Below are positions 51,404 through 60,046 of a DNA stretch of 64,000 nucleotides, piece by piece; position 1 is the stretch's first letter, and each line of letters opens with the position of its first letter. The stretch comes from Roseateles amylovorans (GTDB lineage: Bacteria; Pseudomonadota; Gammaproteobacteria; Burkholderiales; Burkholderiaceae_C), in NCBI RefSeq assembly GCF_025398155.2, contig NZ_CP104562.2:4650001-4714000 (forward strand), read 5' to 3'. A model generated the notes under the pieces. That model saw nothing but the letters and a program-made list of their open reading frames with translations, made no database searches and had not been told where the DNA came from. The position numbers and the translations under genes were made by a program.

Positions 51404-53743
51404 TCAGCGCTTGAGCTTCGCGAAGGCCGCTGCCATCGCACTGCCCGCGGCCGGCGCCGCGGCGGGTGCCTGACGCGCCCCGCCCTGCCGCTCGTTGCGG
51501 CCGGCGGGACGGAAGGCGTTGTCTCCGCCCTTGCCGGCGCCTGCGCGCGGCGCGGCGGCATCCAGCTTCATCGTCAGCGAAATGCGCTTGCGGGCCAGAT
51601 CGACCTCCAGCACCTTCACCTTGACGATGTCGCCGGTCTTCACCACTTCGCGGGCGTCGTTGACAAACTTGTTGGCGAGTTGGCTCACATGGACCAGGCC
51701 GTCCTGGTGCACGCCAAGGTCCACGAACGCACCGAACTGCGCCACGTTGGACACCGTGCCTTCCAGCACCATGCCTTCCTTGAGGTCCTTCAGGTCTTCG
51801 ACGCCATCATTGAAGCGGGCCACCTTGAAGTCCGGGCGCGGGTCGCGGCCCGGCTTCTCCAGCTCGCCCAGGATGTCCTTGACGGTGATCGCACCGAAGC
51901 GCTCATCGGCGAAGGCATCGGGCCGCAGCGCGCGGATCACGTCGCTCTTGCCCATGATGTCCGCGATCGGCCGGCCGACCTGGCTGAGGATGCGCTGCAC
52001 CACCGGATAGGTCTCCGGATGGACGCCGCTCATGTCCAGCGGATTCTCACCGTCGCGGATCCGAAGGAAACCGGCGGCTTGCTCGAAGGTCTTCGGGCCC
52101 AGGCCGGCCACATCCAGCAATTGCTGCCGATTGCGGAAGGCGCCGTTGGCATCGCGCCAGCGCACGATCGCATTCGCCACGCTGGCCGACAGGCCGGACA
52201 CCCGCGACAGCAGCGGCGCCGAGGCGGTATTCAGATCCACACCGACCGAGTTCACGCAGTCTTCCACCACGGTGTCCAGGGTGCGCGCCAGTTCGCTCTG
52301 GTTGACGTCATGCTGGTACTGGCCCACGCCGATCGACTTCGGATCGATCTTCACCAGCTCCGCCAGCGGGTCCTGCAGTCGACGGGCGATCGACACCGCG
52401 CCGCGCAGCGACACATCCAGCTCCGGCAGTTCCTTGGAGGCGAATTCCGAGGCCGAGTACACCGACGCCCCCGCCTCGCTCACGACCACCTTCTCGATCA
52501 TCGTGCCCGGCGCCATCTGCTGGATGCGCTTGATCAGGTCCGCGGCCAGCTTGTCGGTCTCGCGCGAGGCAGTGCCGTTGCCGATTGCGATCAGGTTGAC
52601 GCCATGGGTGGCACACAGGCGGCCCAGGGTGTGGATCGAGCCTTCCCAGTCGCGCTTGGGCTCATGCGGATAGACGGTGGAGGTGTCCAGCACCCGACCG
52701 GTGTCGCTGACCACCGCCACCTTCACGCCGGTGCGGATGCCCGGGTCCAGGCCCATCACCACCCGCTTGCCAGCCGGTGCGGCCAGCAGCAGATCGCGCA
52801 GGTTCTCGGCAAACACCTTGGTGGCGACCTTCTCGGCCTCCTCGCGCAGGCGGGCGAACAGGTCGCGCTCCAAGCTGAGCGAGAGCTTGACCTTCCAGGT
52901 CCAGGCCACCGTCTTGCGGATCAATTCATCGCCGGGGCGCTTCGCATGGCTCCAGCCCAGATGGCGGGTAATGCGGCCCTCGGCCAGCGAGGGCTGACCC
53001 GGGACGACTTCTTCGTCCAGCGCCAGCTTTGCGTCCAGGAATTCCTGGGTGCGACCGCGGAACACCGCCAGCGCGCGGTGCGACGGCACGGTGCGGATCG
53101 GCTCCGCATAGTCGAAGTAATCGCGGAACTTGGAGATGTCGGGATGGTTCTCGTCCTTGCCGTCCATCAGCTTGGACTTGAACAGGCCCTCCTCCCACAG
53201 CCATTCCCGCAGCTTGCCGATCAGCACCGCATCCTCGGCCCAGCGTTCGGACAGCAGATCGCGCACACCGTCCAGCACCGCGAAGGCATCGGCGAAACCG
53301 GCGTCCGGGTTGAGGAAGGCGGCGGCTTCGGCCATCGGATCCAGTGTGGGATCCGCGAACAGCTTGTCGGCCAGCGGTTCCAGGCCGGCTTCGCGGGCGA
53401 TCATGCCCTTGGTGCGGCGACGCGGCTTGTAGGGCAGGTACAGGTCTTCCAGTTCCTGCTTGGTCGGCGCAGCGGCAATCGCGGCCGCCAGTTCCGGCGT
53501 GAGCTTGCCCTGCTCCTCGATGCTCTTGAGCACCGCTTCGCGGCGGTCCTCCAGCTCACGGAGATAGGACAGGCGCGCCTCGAGTTCGCGCAACTGGATG
53601 TCGTCGAGGCCGTCGGTCGCTTCCTTGCGGTAACGGGCGATGAAGGGCACGGTCGCGCCCCCGTCCAGCAGCTCGACAGCGGCATTGACCTGCGCCGGGC
53701 GCACATTCAGCTCGGCGGCAATCTGAAGCAGGATCTTGTCCAA
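51404..53743 (-). CDS. tex: Tex-family RNA-binding transcription accessory protein
   Basis: 779 residues in the usual order: N-terminal helical domain (ELNVRPAQVNAAVELLDGG, ARYRKEATDGLDDIQLRELE), YqgF/RuvC-like domain (KRVVMGLDPGIRTGVKVAVV), helix-hairpin-helix pair (SVGVDLNTASAPLLSRVSGL, LLDVAGLGPKTFEQAAGFLR) and S1 domain (EGMVLEGTVSNVAQFGAFVD and QDGLVHVSQLANKFV). A 50-residue Ala/Arg/Gly tail follows. Tex binds nucleic acids and is linked to transcript processing and survival under stress; it is widely conserved in proteobacteria. It is monocistronic. Confidence 0.94.
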   Translation of the reverse strand: MDKILLQIAAELNVRPAQVNAAVELLDGGATVPFIARYRKEATDGLDDIQLRELEARLSYLRELEDRREAVLKSIEEQGKLTPELAAAIAAAPTKQELEDLYLPYKPRRRTKGMIAREAGLEPLADKLFADPTLDPMAEAAAFLNPDAGFADAFAVLDGVRDLLSERWAEDAVLIGKLREWLWEEGLFKSKLMDGKDENHPDISKFRDYFDYAEPIRTVPSHRALAVFRGRTQEFLDAKLALDEEVVPGQPSLAEGRITRHLGWSHAKRPGDELIRKTVAWTWKVKLSLSLERDLFARLREEAEKVATKVFAENLRDLLLAAPAGKRVVMGLDPGIRTGVKVAVVSDTGRVLDTSTVYPHEPKRDWEGSIHTLGRLCATHGVNLIAIGNGTASRETDKLAADLIKRIQQMAPGTMIEKVVVSEAGASVYSASEFASKELPELDVSLRGAVSIARRLQDPLAELVKIDPKSIGVGQYQHDVNQSELARTLDTVVEDCVNSVGVDLNTASAPLLSRVSGLSASVANAIVRWRDANGAFRNRQQLLDVAGLGPKTFEQAAGFLRIRDGENPLDMSGVHPETYPVVQRILSQVGRPIADIMGKSDVIRALRPDAFADERFGAITVKDILGELEKPGRDPRPDFKVARFNDGVEDLKDLKEGMVLEGTVSNVAQFGAFVDLGVHQDGLVHVSQLANKFVNDAREVVKTGDIVKVKVLEVDLARKRISLTMKLDAAAPRAGAGKGGDNAFRPAGRNERQGGARQAPAAAPAAGSAMAAAFAKLKR

Positions 53744-53904
53744 GACAACTACGGGCCCGTGGCCGGGCCATGAGGCACAAAGGAGCGCGGAAGTTTGCCA
53801 TCATTTGACGCCGGTCCGGCCCATCACGCGTCGCAGGAGGTTGCAGATCGCGTCGGCGCGGCCTGCGGGCCCGCGCCGGCACATGGCGCCGGAAACGACG
53901 AATG

Positions 53905-54177
53905 TCAGGTCAGATCGGGCGGACGTGGACGCGGCACGAAGCCGACCTGCAAGCCGAAAATCTTCACCACCTTGTTGAGGGTCTCGATCGTCGGATTGCC
54001 GACATCGCGCTCGATGGCCCGATGTTTGGCGAACTCGGGCTGGGTCAACCGGCTGCTCTTGCGCATCAGCTTGACCGCTTCACCGATCGTGACCTCGCCC
54101 TTGGCGACCTTGCGGTACATCTCATCCCGCAACTCCCGGTCGCGGTCTCGATCGACGTGGCGGATGCGCTTGTCCAT
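53905..54177 (-). CDS. Small helix-turn-helix protein (XRE/HipB-like)
   Basis: 90 residues. A charged N-terminal helix (DRDRDRELRDEMYRKVAKGE) leads to an XRE-type domain: VTIGEAVKLMRKSSRLTQPEFAK, in which LTQPEFAKH is the first HTH helix, then VGNPTIETLNKVVKIFGLQ. This resembles antitoxins or transcriptional repressors. No toxin gene is intact next to it, but a 45-codon frame without a start codon ends 12 bases upstream (54190-54327), which might be the relic of a partner. Confidence 0.75.
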   Translation of the reverse strand: MDKRIRHVDRDRDRELRDEMYRKVAKGEVTIGEAVKLMRKSSRLTQPEFAKHRAIERDVGNPTIETLNKVVKIFGLQVGFVPRPRPPDLT

Positions 54178-54189
54178 GGCAACGCCGGG

Positions 54190-54327
54190 TCAGGTCAGTC
54201 GGGACAATTGCTGCGCCTGGGGCCCCAGCGCCACCGGTTGCGGGTTGTCCGAAAAGACATAGTCGCTGAGGTAGTCGAACCGGCTACCAGTCCGACGCCG
54301 CCTATTCTGCCCATCAAGATAGTCAAA
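54190..54327 (-). pseudogene. Open-frame remnant upstream of the HTH gene
   Basis: The minus-strand frame from 54327 to the TGA at 54190 has protein-like composition (RFDYLSDYVFSDNPQPV and ALGPQAQQLSRL) but is preceded by an in-frame stop and has no ATG, GTG or early TTG. It ends 12 bases before the HTH ATG, the spacing expected of an operon partner. I read it as a possible truncated gene; the family is not recognised. Confidence 0.3.
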
Positions 54328-54353
54328 TCAGCGCATCCGACGCCAGCCGCAAC

Positions 54354-55628
54354 CTAGGCCAGAAACGCGGCAGCGCCCTCCCCGGCCACCAGGCCACTGG
54401 CCATGGAGGCGGTGAGCAAATAGCCGCCGGTCGGCGCTTCCCAGTCCAGCATCTCACCGGCGATGAACACGCCGGGGCGGGCCTTGAGCATCAGTTGGGC
54501 ATCCAGCGATTCCAGCCGGACACCGCCCGCCGTGCTGATGGCTTCAGCCACCGGACGCGCCGCGCGCAAACGCAGCGGCAGGGCCTTGAGCGTGCGGGCC
54601 AGGATCGCCGGGTCGGCGTATTCCTCTTTGGACAGCACCTCATGCAGCAGCCCGGCCTTCAGGCCCTCGATGTTCAGACGGCTCTTGAGGTGGGACGACA
54701 GCGAACGCGAGCCCCGCGGATACGCCACCTGCTCCACCACCCAGTCGGTGTCGCGTCCGGGCAGCAGGTCCAGATGGACGACCGCCTCGCCCTGGCGCTC
54801 GATCGCCTCCCGCAGCAGCGCGGATGCGGCATACACGAGCGAGCCTTCGATGCCGGTCGCGGTCACCACGAACTCGCCTTGACGAGCGAAGCGGCGACCT
54901 TCCACGCCCTCGGCGCTCAGCGCCACCGGCTTGATCGGCTGTCCGGCAAACTTCTCGGCGAAAAACGGTGACCAGCCGGGCGCGGCATCCGCCGCCGCAT
55001 CCAGGCGGCGGGGGCCCAGATCGAAGCCACAGTTGGCCGCGCGCAGCGGCGCAACCTCAGCCCCCACGCCGCTGAGCAGCGGCGCCCAGGCGCCATCGGA
55101 CCCCAGTTGAGGCCACGAGGCGCCGCCGAGCGCCAGCACCACGGCGTCCGCGCGGCTTTGGTGCTCACCGTCCGGTCCTTGGAAGCGCAGGCCGCCGTCG
55201 TCGGTCCAGCCCAGCCACCGGTGGCGCATGTGGAAGCGAACGCCCTGCCCCCGCAGCCGCGACAGCCACGCACGCAGCAGCGGTGCTGCCTTCAGGGACT
55301 GGGGGAAGACGCGGCCGGACGTGCCCACGAAGGTCTCCACGCCCAAGCCCGCCGCCCAGGCCCGCAGGGCTTCGCCGTCGAAGCGGTCGAGCCAGGCGGC
55401 GACATGCGGTTGGCGTTCGAAGAAACGGGTGTCGAAATCGGGGCGGACTTCGGAATGGGTCAGGTTGAGGCCGCCCTTGCCGGCCAGCAGGAACTTCCGC
55501 CCCACCGAGGCCATCGCGTCATACAGGTCGACACTCACGCCCGCCTGGGCGAGGCGTTCCGCCGCCATCAAGCCGGCGGGGCCGCCGCCGATGACGATGA
55601 CATGGCGAGGAGAATCAGAAGTGGTCAT
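54354..55628 (-). CDS. TIGR03862-family FAD-dependent flavoprotein (HI0933-like)
   Basis: 424 residues. The FAD site is at the start: VIVIGGGPAGLMAAERLAQA; then MASVGRKFLLAGKGGLNLTH, the conserved HI0933 block, and LALGGASWPQLGSDGAWAPL. The C-terminus MLDWEAPTGGYLLTASMASG is the second FAD contact. The family is a putative NAD(P)/FAD-dependent oxidoreductase with unknown substrate. The ATG at 55628 is chosen because the dinucleotide fold starts ten residues later; the frame upstream is open but not protein-like. Confidence 0.86.
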   Translation of the reverse strand: MTTSDSPRHVIVIGGGPAGLMAAERLAQAGVSVDLYDAMASVGRKFLLAGKGGLNLTHSEVRPDFDTRFFERQPHVAAWLDRFDGEALRAWAAGLGVETFVGTSGRVFPQSLKAAPLLRAWLSRLRGQGVRFHMRHRWLGWTDDGGLRFQGPDGEHQSRADAVVLALGGASWPQLGSDGAWAPLLSGVGAEVAPLRAANCGFDLGPRRLDAAADAAPGWSPFFAEKFAGQPIKPVALSAEGVEGRRFARQGEFVVTATGIEGSLVYAASALLREAIERQGEAVVHLDLLPGRDTDWVVEQVAYPRGSRSLSSHLKSRLNIEGLKAGLLHEVLSKEEYADPAILARTLKALPLRLRAARPVAEAISTAGGVRLESLDAQLMLKARPGVFIAGEMLDWEAPTGGYLLTASMASGLVAGEGAAAFLA

Positions 55629-55851
55629 GGCGAGGGTGGGGAACTGCGAAAGGCCGGGCAGTGTGCCAGACCTTGTTCCAAGGAACGCAAAGGACCGGCA
55701 CGAGGCCTCCAGGCCGCGGGGTGGGCCGCCCTTTTGACGTCGGTCCACGACGGTTCACAACGACCAACGACGGCCGACGACCGCCCACGGCCGGCCGGCT
55801 TCCCGAGATCCTCTCGCTTTCGAGCGAATGACGCCAGCGCCCCGGCCCGCC

Positions 55852-57576
55852 TCAGCCCGCCGCCGGCAGTTCCAGCGTGAAGCGACTCCCCTGTCCGCTT
55901 TCGCTGTCCACCAGGATGCGTCCGCCCATGCGCTCCACGAGCTGCTTGCAGATGACCAGCCCGATGCCCGTTCCCGGCTGATCCACACGACCCAGGCGGT
56001 TGAACGGCTGAAACAGCTGCGACCGCTGGTCGACCGTCATGCCCAGGCCGTTGTCGGCCACCTCGATCAGGAAGCCGCGCGGCGCCGCCTCGGCACGCAC
56101 CGTCACCCAGCCGCCCCGGCGGTTGTACTTGATCGCGTTCGAGATGAGGTTGTGCAGCACCTGCTCGAGTCGGATCGGATCCGCCTGGACCTGAGGCAGC
56201 GTCCTGCCCTCGTCCGGCGTCATGCCAATGCGCAGCGCCACGCCCGCCGCCTCCGCCGCCGGCTGTGCCAGCTCGACACAGCGGCGCAGCAGCGGCCCTG
56301 CCTGCACCGGCAGCGATTGCACCGTCAGCGTGTTGGACTCGACCCGCGACAGCAGCATCATGTCTTCGATCAGAACCAGCAGATGGCGGGCCGCGTCGTC
56401 GATGTGCTGCACCCGCATCTGCTGCAGCTCGTCCAGCGGCCGTTTCGGATCACTCGCCAGCAATTGGCTGAAGCCCAGCACCGCATTGAGCGGCGTGCGC
56501 AGCTCATGGCTGGCCTGCGACAGGAACTCGCTCTTGGTCCGGCTCGTCACCTCGGCCAAGGCCCGCGCCTGGTCCACGTCCTGCAGCCGGATCCGCTCCG
56601 CCAGCTCCCGCTGGAGTTGCTCGCCCCGCACGCGCACCTGGCGCTGCAGGGCCCGATTCCACAACAGCACCACCGCCAGGCCCAGCACCACCGCCGCCAG
56701 GGCCAGGCCGACGGCCCACAGCGCCCGGCGCTGCCAGCGCATCGCCTCGGTGTCCTGCGTGATCCATCGATCGGCAATCGCCTGCCGCTCGCCTTCGCCG
56801 ATGCGCAGCAGCGCCTTGTCGAGGATGCGGCCCAGCATCGGCCAGTCGCGTCGATAGCCGATGCCCAGCGCATAGGCGTAGCCGATGTCGTCCACCACCC
56901 GCAGATTGCCGATGCCGTCGCGTCGCATCAGGTAGGTGGCGCCGGCCAGATCCACCACGGCGGCGCTCACCTCGCCACCGGCCAGACGGCGCAACACCGC
57001 GCGGTCATCGGCCTCCACCTGCAGCGGATTCGTCGCATAGCGTTCGCGCAGGAATTCGGCCACCGCATAGCCGCGCGCCACGGCCACCGGCTCGCCGGGG
57101 CGCAGCGGGCCGCTGTCGTCACCGGCACGGCGCAGCAGCACCGCCGGCACCTGGATGTAGGGACGGGTGAAACCGAGCGTCTGGGCACGCTCGGGCGTCT
57201 CGCGCAGCGACATCAGCAGATCCAGTTCGCCTTCGGCCAGATCAGCCAGGTTCTCGGCAAAGGTCTGCGGCGGCTGGAATTCGAAGCGCAGGCCGCTGAG
57301 CTCGGACAAGCGTCGCGCGTAATCCACCGACAGGCCGGTGATCCGACCGTCGTCATCCTGGTAGCTGAACGGCCCGTACATGGCCGAGCCGCCCACCCGC
57401 AGCACCGGATGCTGCGACACCCAGGCCCGCTCTTCGGGTGTCAGCCAGTCACGCGGATCCGCATGCCCCTGCGCGGCCAGAGACAGCCACAGCACCGCCG
57501 CCGACATACCGATCGCCAGCAAGGCGAAGGCGCGCAGCAGCAGGTGTTTCAAGGAGGGGCGCAGGGCGATGACCAC
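55852..57576 (-). CDS. Sensor histidine kinase with periplasmic solute-binding domain
   Basis: About 574 residues. An N-terminal helix (LLRAFALLAIGMSAAVLWLS) is followed by a type-3 solute-binding domain (about 40-255: ERAWVSQHPVLRVGGSAMYG, GRITGLSVDYARRLSELSGL and YAVAEFLRERYATNPLQVEA). A second membrane helix (ALWAVGLALAAVVLGLAVVL) leads to a coiled coil and the transmitter: SQASHELRTPLNAVLGFSQL, NLISNAIKYNRRGG, NGLGMTVDQ and GTGIGLVICKQL. The BvgS/EvgS-like layout without a receiver suggests sensing of a small periplasmic molecule. No ATG is near the frame start; GTG at 57576 and TTG at 57621 are possible. No response regulator is adjacent. Confidence 0.83.
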   Translation of the reverse strand: MVIALRPSLKHLLLRAFALLAIGMSAAVLWLSLAAQGHADPRDWLTPEERAWVSQHPVLRVGGSAMYGPFSYQDDDGRITGLSVDYARRLSELSGLRFEFQPPQTFAENLADLAEGELDLLMSLRETPERAQTLGFTRPYIQVPAVLLRRAGDDSGPLRPGEPVAVARGYAVAEFLRERYATNPLQVEADDRAVLRRLAGGEVSAAVVDLAGATYLMRRDGIGNLRVVDDIGYAYALGIGYRRDWPMLGRILDKALLRIGEGERQAIADRWITQDTEAMRWQRRALWAVGLALAAVVLGLAVVLLWNRALQRQVRVRGEQLQRELAERIRLQDVDQARALAEVTSRTKSEFLSQASHELRTPLNAVLGFSQLLASDPKRPLDELQQMRVQHIDDAARHLLVLIEDMMLLSRVESNTLTVQSLPVQAGPLLRRCVELAQPAAEAAGVALRIGMTPDEGRTLPQVQADPIRLEQVLHNLISNAIKYNRRGGWVTVRAEAAPRGFLIEVADNGLGMTVDQRSQLFQPFNRLGRVDQPGTGIGLVICKQLVERMGGRILVDSESGQGSRFTLELPAAG

Positions 57577-57750
57577 GCCTGAATTCTGGTCCCGGCCGCC
57601 CACCGCGGGAGGTTCGTACAACCCGCATCCGGGGGTGTCGGCCGATGGAAAAAGTCACACCGAGCCGTCCTTCGACACGCCTACCCACCGCGGCGGCCGC
57701 GCTGCACGCGGATGGTGCGCGCCGCGGCGGGGTGCGTTCGCCTCGCCGAC

Positions 57751-58644
57751 TCAGCCGCGCAAGGCCTGGCGCAGTTGCGCGCCGATCTCCGGCTTGTCCT
57801 GGAACGGATCGGTGGGATTGCGGGCCTGCATCACATCCTCCAGCCGCGTCTGCACGGCGTGCAGCGCCTTGGGATGGCTGAAGATGTAGAAGCGCTCCTG
57901 CGACATCGCCTCGAACACCATCCGGGCCACATCGGCGGCGCTGACCTTGCCCGCGCTGACCGCCTTGTCGGTCATCGCCTGCGAGATCAACTGGCTCTTC
58001 GTCGGCGCCGAGGCTTCCAGCGCTTCCGGCCGATTGCGATGGCTCTGGGTGATCCCGGTCGGCACGAAGAACGGACACAGCACCGAGCACCGCACCTGAT
58101 CCGTCACCAGCGCCAGATCCTGGAACAAGGTTTCGCTGAGCGACACCACCGCATGCTTGGACACGTTGTAGACGCCCATGTTGGGTGGATTCAGCATGCC
58201 GGCCATCGACGCGGTGTTGACGATGTGGCCTTCCCAGCTCGGGTCCGCCTTCGCCGCCTCCAGCATCATCGGCGTGAAGAGCCGGACGCCGTGGACGACG
58301 CCCATCAGATTCACGCCCAGGACCCATTCCCAATCGCGCAGGCTGTTTTCCCAGATCAGCCCGCCCGAGCCCACACCGGCATTGTTGAAGACTACATGCG
58401 GCGCGCCGAAGCGTTCGCGCACGGCATTGGCCAGCGCTTCCATCTCGTCGGCCTTGGCCACATCCACGCGACGTGCCAGCACCGGATGCGCAGCGAACTC
58501 CGCCGCGGCTTTGTCCAAGGCGTCCGCCTGCACATCGCAGAGCACCAGGTTCATGCCGTGAGCGGCAGCGATCCGTGCCACCTCCAGCCCGAAGCCGGAG
58601 CCGGCGCCCGTGATCACCGCCGTCTTGCCTTGAAAGTTCTTCAT
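57751..58644 (-). CDS. SDR-family oxidoreductase
   Basis: 297 residues. The NAD(P) loop is TAVITGAGSGFGLEVARIAA; the Asp in DVQAD suggests NAD preference; NNAGVGSGGLIWE, IVNTASMAGML and the catalytic YNVSK are all intact. C-terminal residues after about 235 are specific to a subgroup often annotated as SDR with C-terminal extension. Substrate unknown. The ATG overlaps the stop of the glutathione S-transferase-like gene by ATGA; it is the last of four coupled genes. Confidence 0.88.
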   Translation of the reverse strand: MKNFQGKTAVITGAGSGFGLEVARIAAAHGMNLVLCDVQADALDKAAAEFAAHPVLARRVDVAKADEMEALANAVRERFGAPHVVFNNAGVGSGGLIWENSLRDWEWVLGVNLMGVVHGVRLFTPMMLEAAKADPSWEGHIVNTASMAGMLNPPNMGVYNVSKHAVVSLSETLFQDLALVTDQVRCSVLCPFFVPTGITQSHRNRPEALEASAPTKSQLISQAMTDKAVSAGKVSAADVARMVFEAMSQERFYIFSHPKALHAVQTRLEDVMQARNPTDPFQDKPEIGAQLRQALRG

Positions 58645-59591
58645 GCTGTGGTCTCCGCCTTCAACGCATAACCGATGCGGGGAAAGTGCACCTGCACCCG
58701 CCCCGCCCGTTCGTCGTCACGAGCGATGGTGACGCGGCGAGGGTCCAGTCCGACCAGCTCGCCGGCCACGGCATCGCGCGCATAGTCCATCGGCGTGACC
58801 GTGACCCGGTCGCCCGCCGCAAATCCCAGCCCGGCCACCACCGTGGTCGACACCGGTGTGGCACCGCGCGCCAGGTCGATCGCCTGCGCCCCGTCCAGCT
58901 TGCCCGCTCGCTCGCCGTAGCCGATGGCCGCCACGCGGGCCATCCAGGCTTTCAAGGCTTCATGGCGGGCGAGGATCTCGGCCTGTGCGCCGGCGCGGGT
59001 CACGAACCAGAGCGGGTGATAGACGCTGAGGTCGGCGATGCTGGTCTGCTCACCCAGCAGCCACGGGCGGCCATCGGCCAGCATGGCGCTGAGCCAATCC
59101 AGGTATTGCGTCAGGGCGGCGGTGGCATCCGGCCCGCTCAGCCGGGGCATGCCTTCGCTCATGGCGCGGCGGTCCTGCACAAACGCCGCCAGCATCTCGG
59201 GCGGTGCACCGGCAAACAGCGCCGCCACACCGGCCGGTTGCATGGCGTATGGCAGCGCCGTCCAGAACAGGTCGGTGTCGGCCCACTGCGCCAGCGCCCG
59301 CGCCTGGCCGGCCAGCGCCGCCGGAAACAGGCTGGGCGTGGGCTGGCGGGCCTCCAGCACCTCGGCGATCAGCGCGGTGTCGCAATAGATGTCGGCCCCC
59401 ACCTGCAGGAAGGGCGTGCGGCGGTAGCCGCCCGTCAGGGCCACCACATCCGGCTTGGGCTGGATCATCGGCACGGTGACCGACTGCCAGGCCAATCCCT
59501 TGAATCCCAGCATCAACCGGGTCTTCTCGGCAAAGGGCGAACTGCCATAGTGATGCAGGATCAGATCGCTCGTTCCAGCGCTACCGCTCAT
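58641..59591 (-). CDS. Glutathione S-transferase family protein with C-terminal extension
   Basis: 316 residues. The thioredoxin-like domain starts LILHHYGSSPFAEKTRLMLG, with Ser-Pro-Phe-Ala in place of the classical catalytic region, and has GGYRRTPFLQVGADIYCDTA (cis-Pro and glutathione contacts). The helical domain follows to about 230 (TSIADLSVYHPLWFV). The last 85 residues (about 232-316) are beta-rich and not part of standard GSTs (GDRVTVTPMDYARDAVAGEL). It is coupled by four-base overlaps to genes on both sides. Confidence 0.84.
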   Translation of the reverse strand: MSGSAGTSDLILHHYGSSPFAEKTRLMLGFKGLAWQSVTVPMIQPKPDVVALTGGYRRTPFLQVGADIYCDTALIAEVLEARQPTPSLFPAALAGQARALAQWADTDLFWTALPYAMQPAGVAALFAGAPPEMLAAFVQDRRAMSEGMPRLSGPDATAALTQYLDWLSAMLADGRPWLLGEQTSIADLSVYHPLWFVTRAGAQAEILARHEALKAWMARVAAIGYGERAGKLDGAQAIDLARGATPVSTTVVAGLGFAAGDRVTVTPMDYARDAVAGELVGLDPRRVTIARDDERAGRVQVHFPRIGYALKAETTA

Positions 59592-60046
59592 GTCGACTCC
59601 CTTCGCATGTCGATGTGGGGAATGCCGTCCTCGTCATACACCTCCGAGATCGGCGTGAAGCCGAAGCTGCCGTAGAAGTCGCGCAGATGCGCCTGGGCGC
59701 CGAGTTCGATCGCGCTCGACGGCCACAGGCGCCCGCAGGCCGCCAGGGCCTGCTGCATCAGGGTGCGCCCCAGGCCGCCCCCGCGGGCGGCCGGCGCCGT
59801 GATCACCCGCCCGATGCGGGCCGCGCCCTCACCCAGCGATGGCGGCAGCAGGCGGGCATAGGCGTGCAGTGCACCGTCGTCTGTTCGTCCGCACAGGTGC
59901 CAGACGCGGTCATCCAGCCCGTCCGGATCCAGATAGACGCAGCGCTGCTCCACGACAAACACCTCCGACCGCAGCCGCATCAGCTGATAGAGCGATGCGG
60001 TGGTGAGCTCGTCGAAGTGCTCGCAGGTCCAATGCAAGGCCGACAT
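59588..60046 (-). CDS. GNAT family N-acetyltransferase (ElaA-like)
   Basis: 152 residues. The start LYQLMRLRSEVFVVEQRCVY and DLDPDG-like motif are typical of ElaA; acetyl-CoA binding is in RIGRVITAPAARGGGLGRTL and MQQALAACGRLW; LGAQAHLRDFYGSFGFTPIS follows. The acceptor is unknown. The gene overlaps the upstream reductase by one base (TGATG) and the downstream GST gene by four, so it is tightly coupled in the operon. Confidence 0.87.
   Translation of the reverse strand: MSALHWTCEHFDELTTASLYQLMRLRSEVFVVEQRCVYLDPDGLDDRVWHLCGRTDDGALHAYARLLPPSLGEGAARIGRVITAPAARGGGLGRTLMQQALAACGRLWPSSAIELGAQAHLRDFYGSFGFTPISEVYDEDGIPHIDMRREST

Noticed and set aside
50648..53773. Long plus-strand open frame across tex and the receptor start
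   Set aside because: It runs through two real genes and a repeat-bearing gap; shadow frame.
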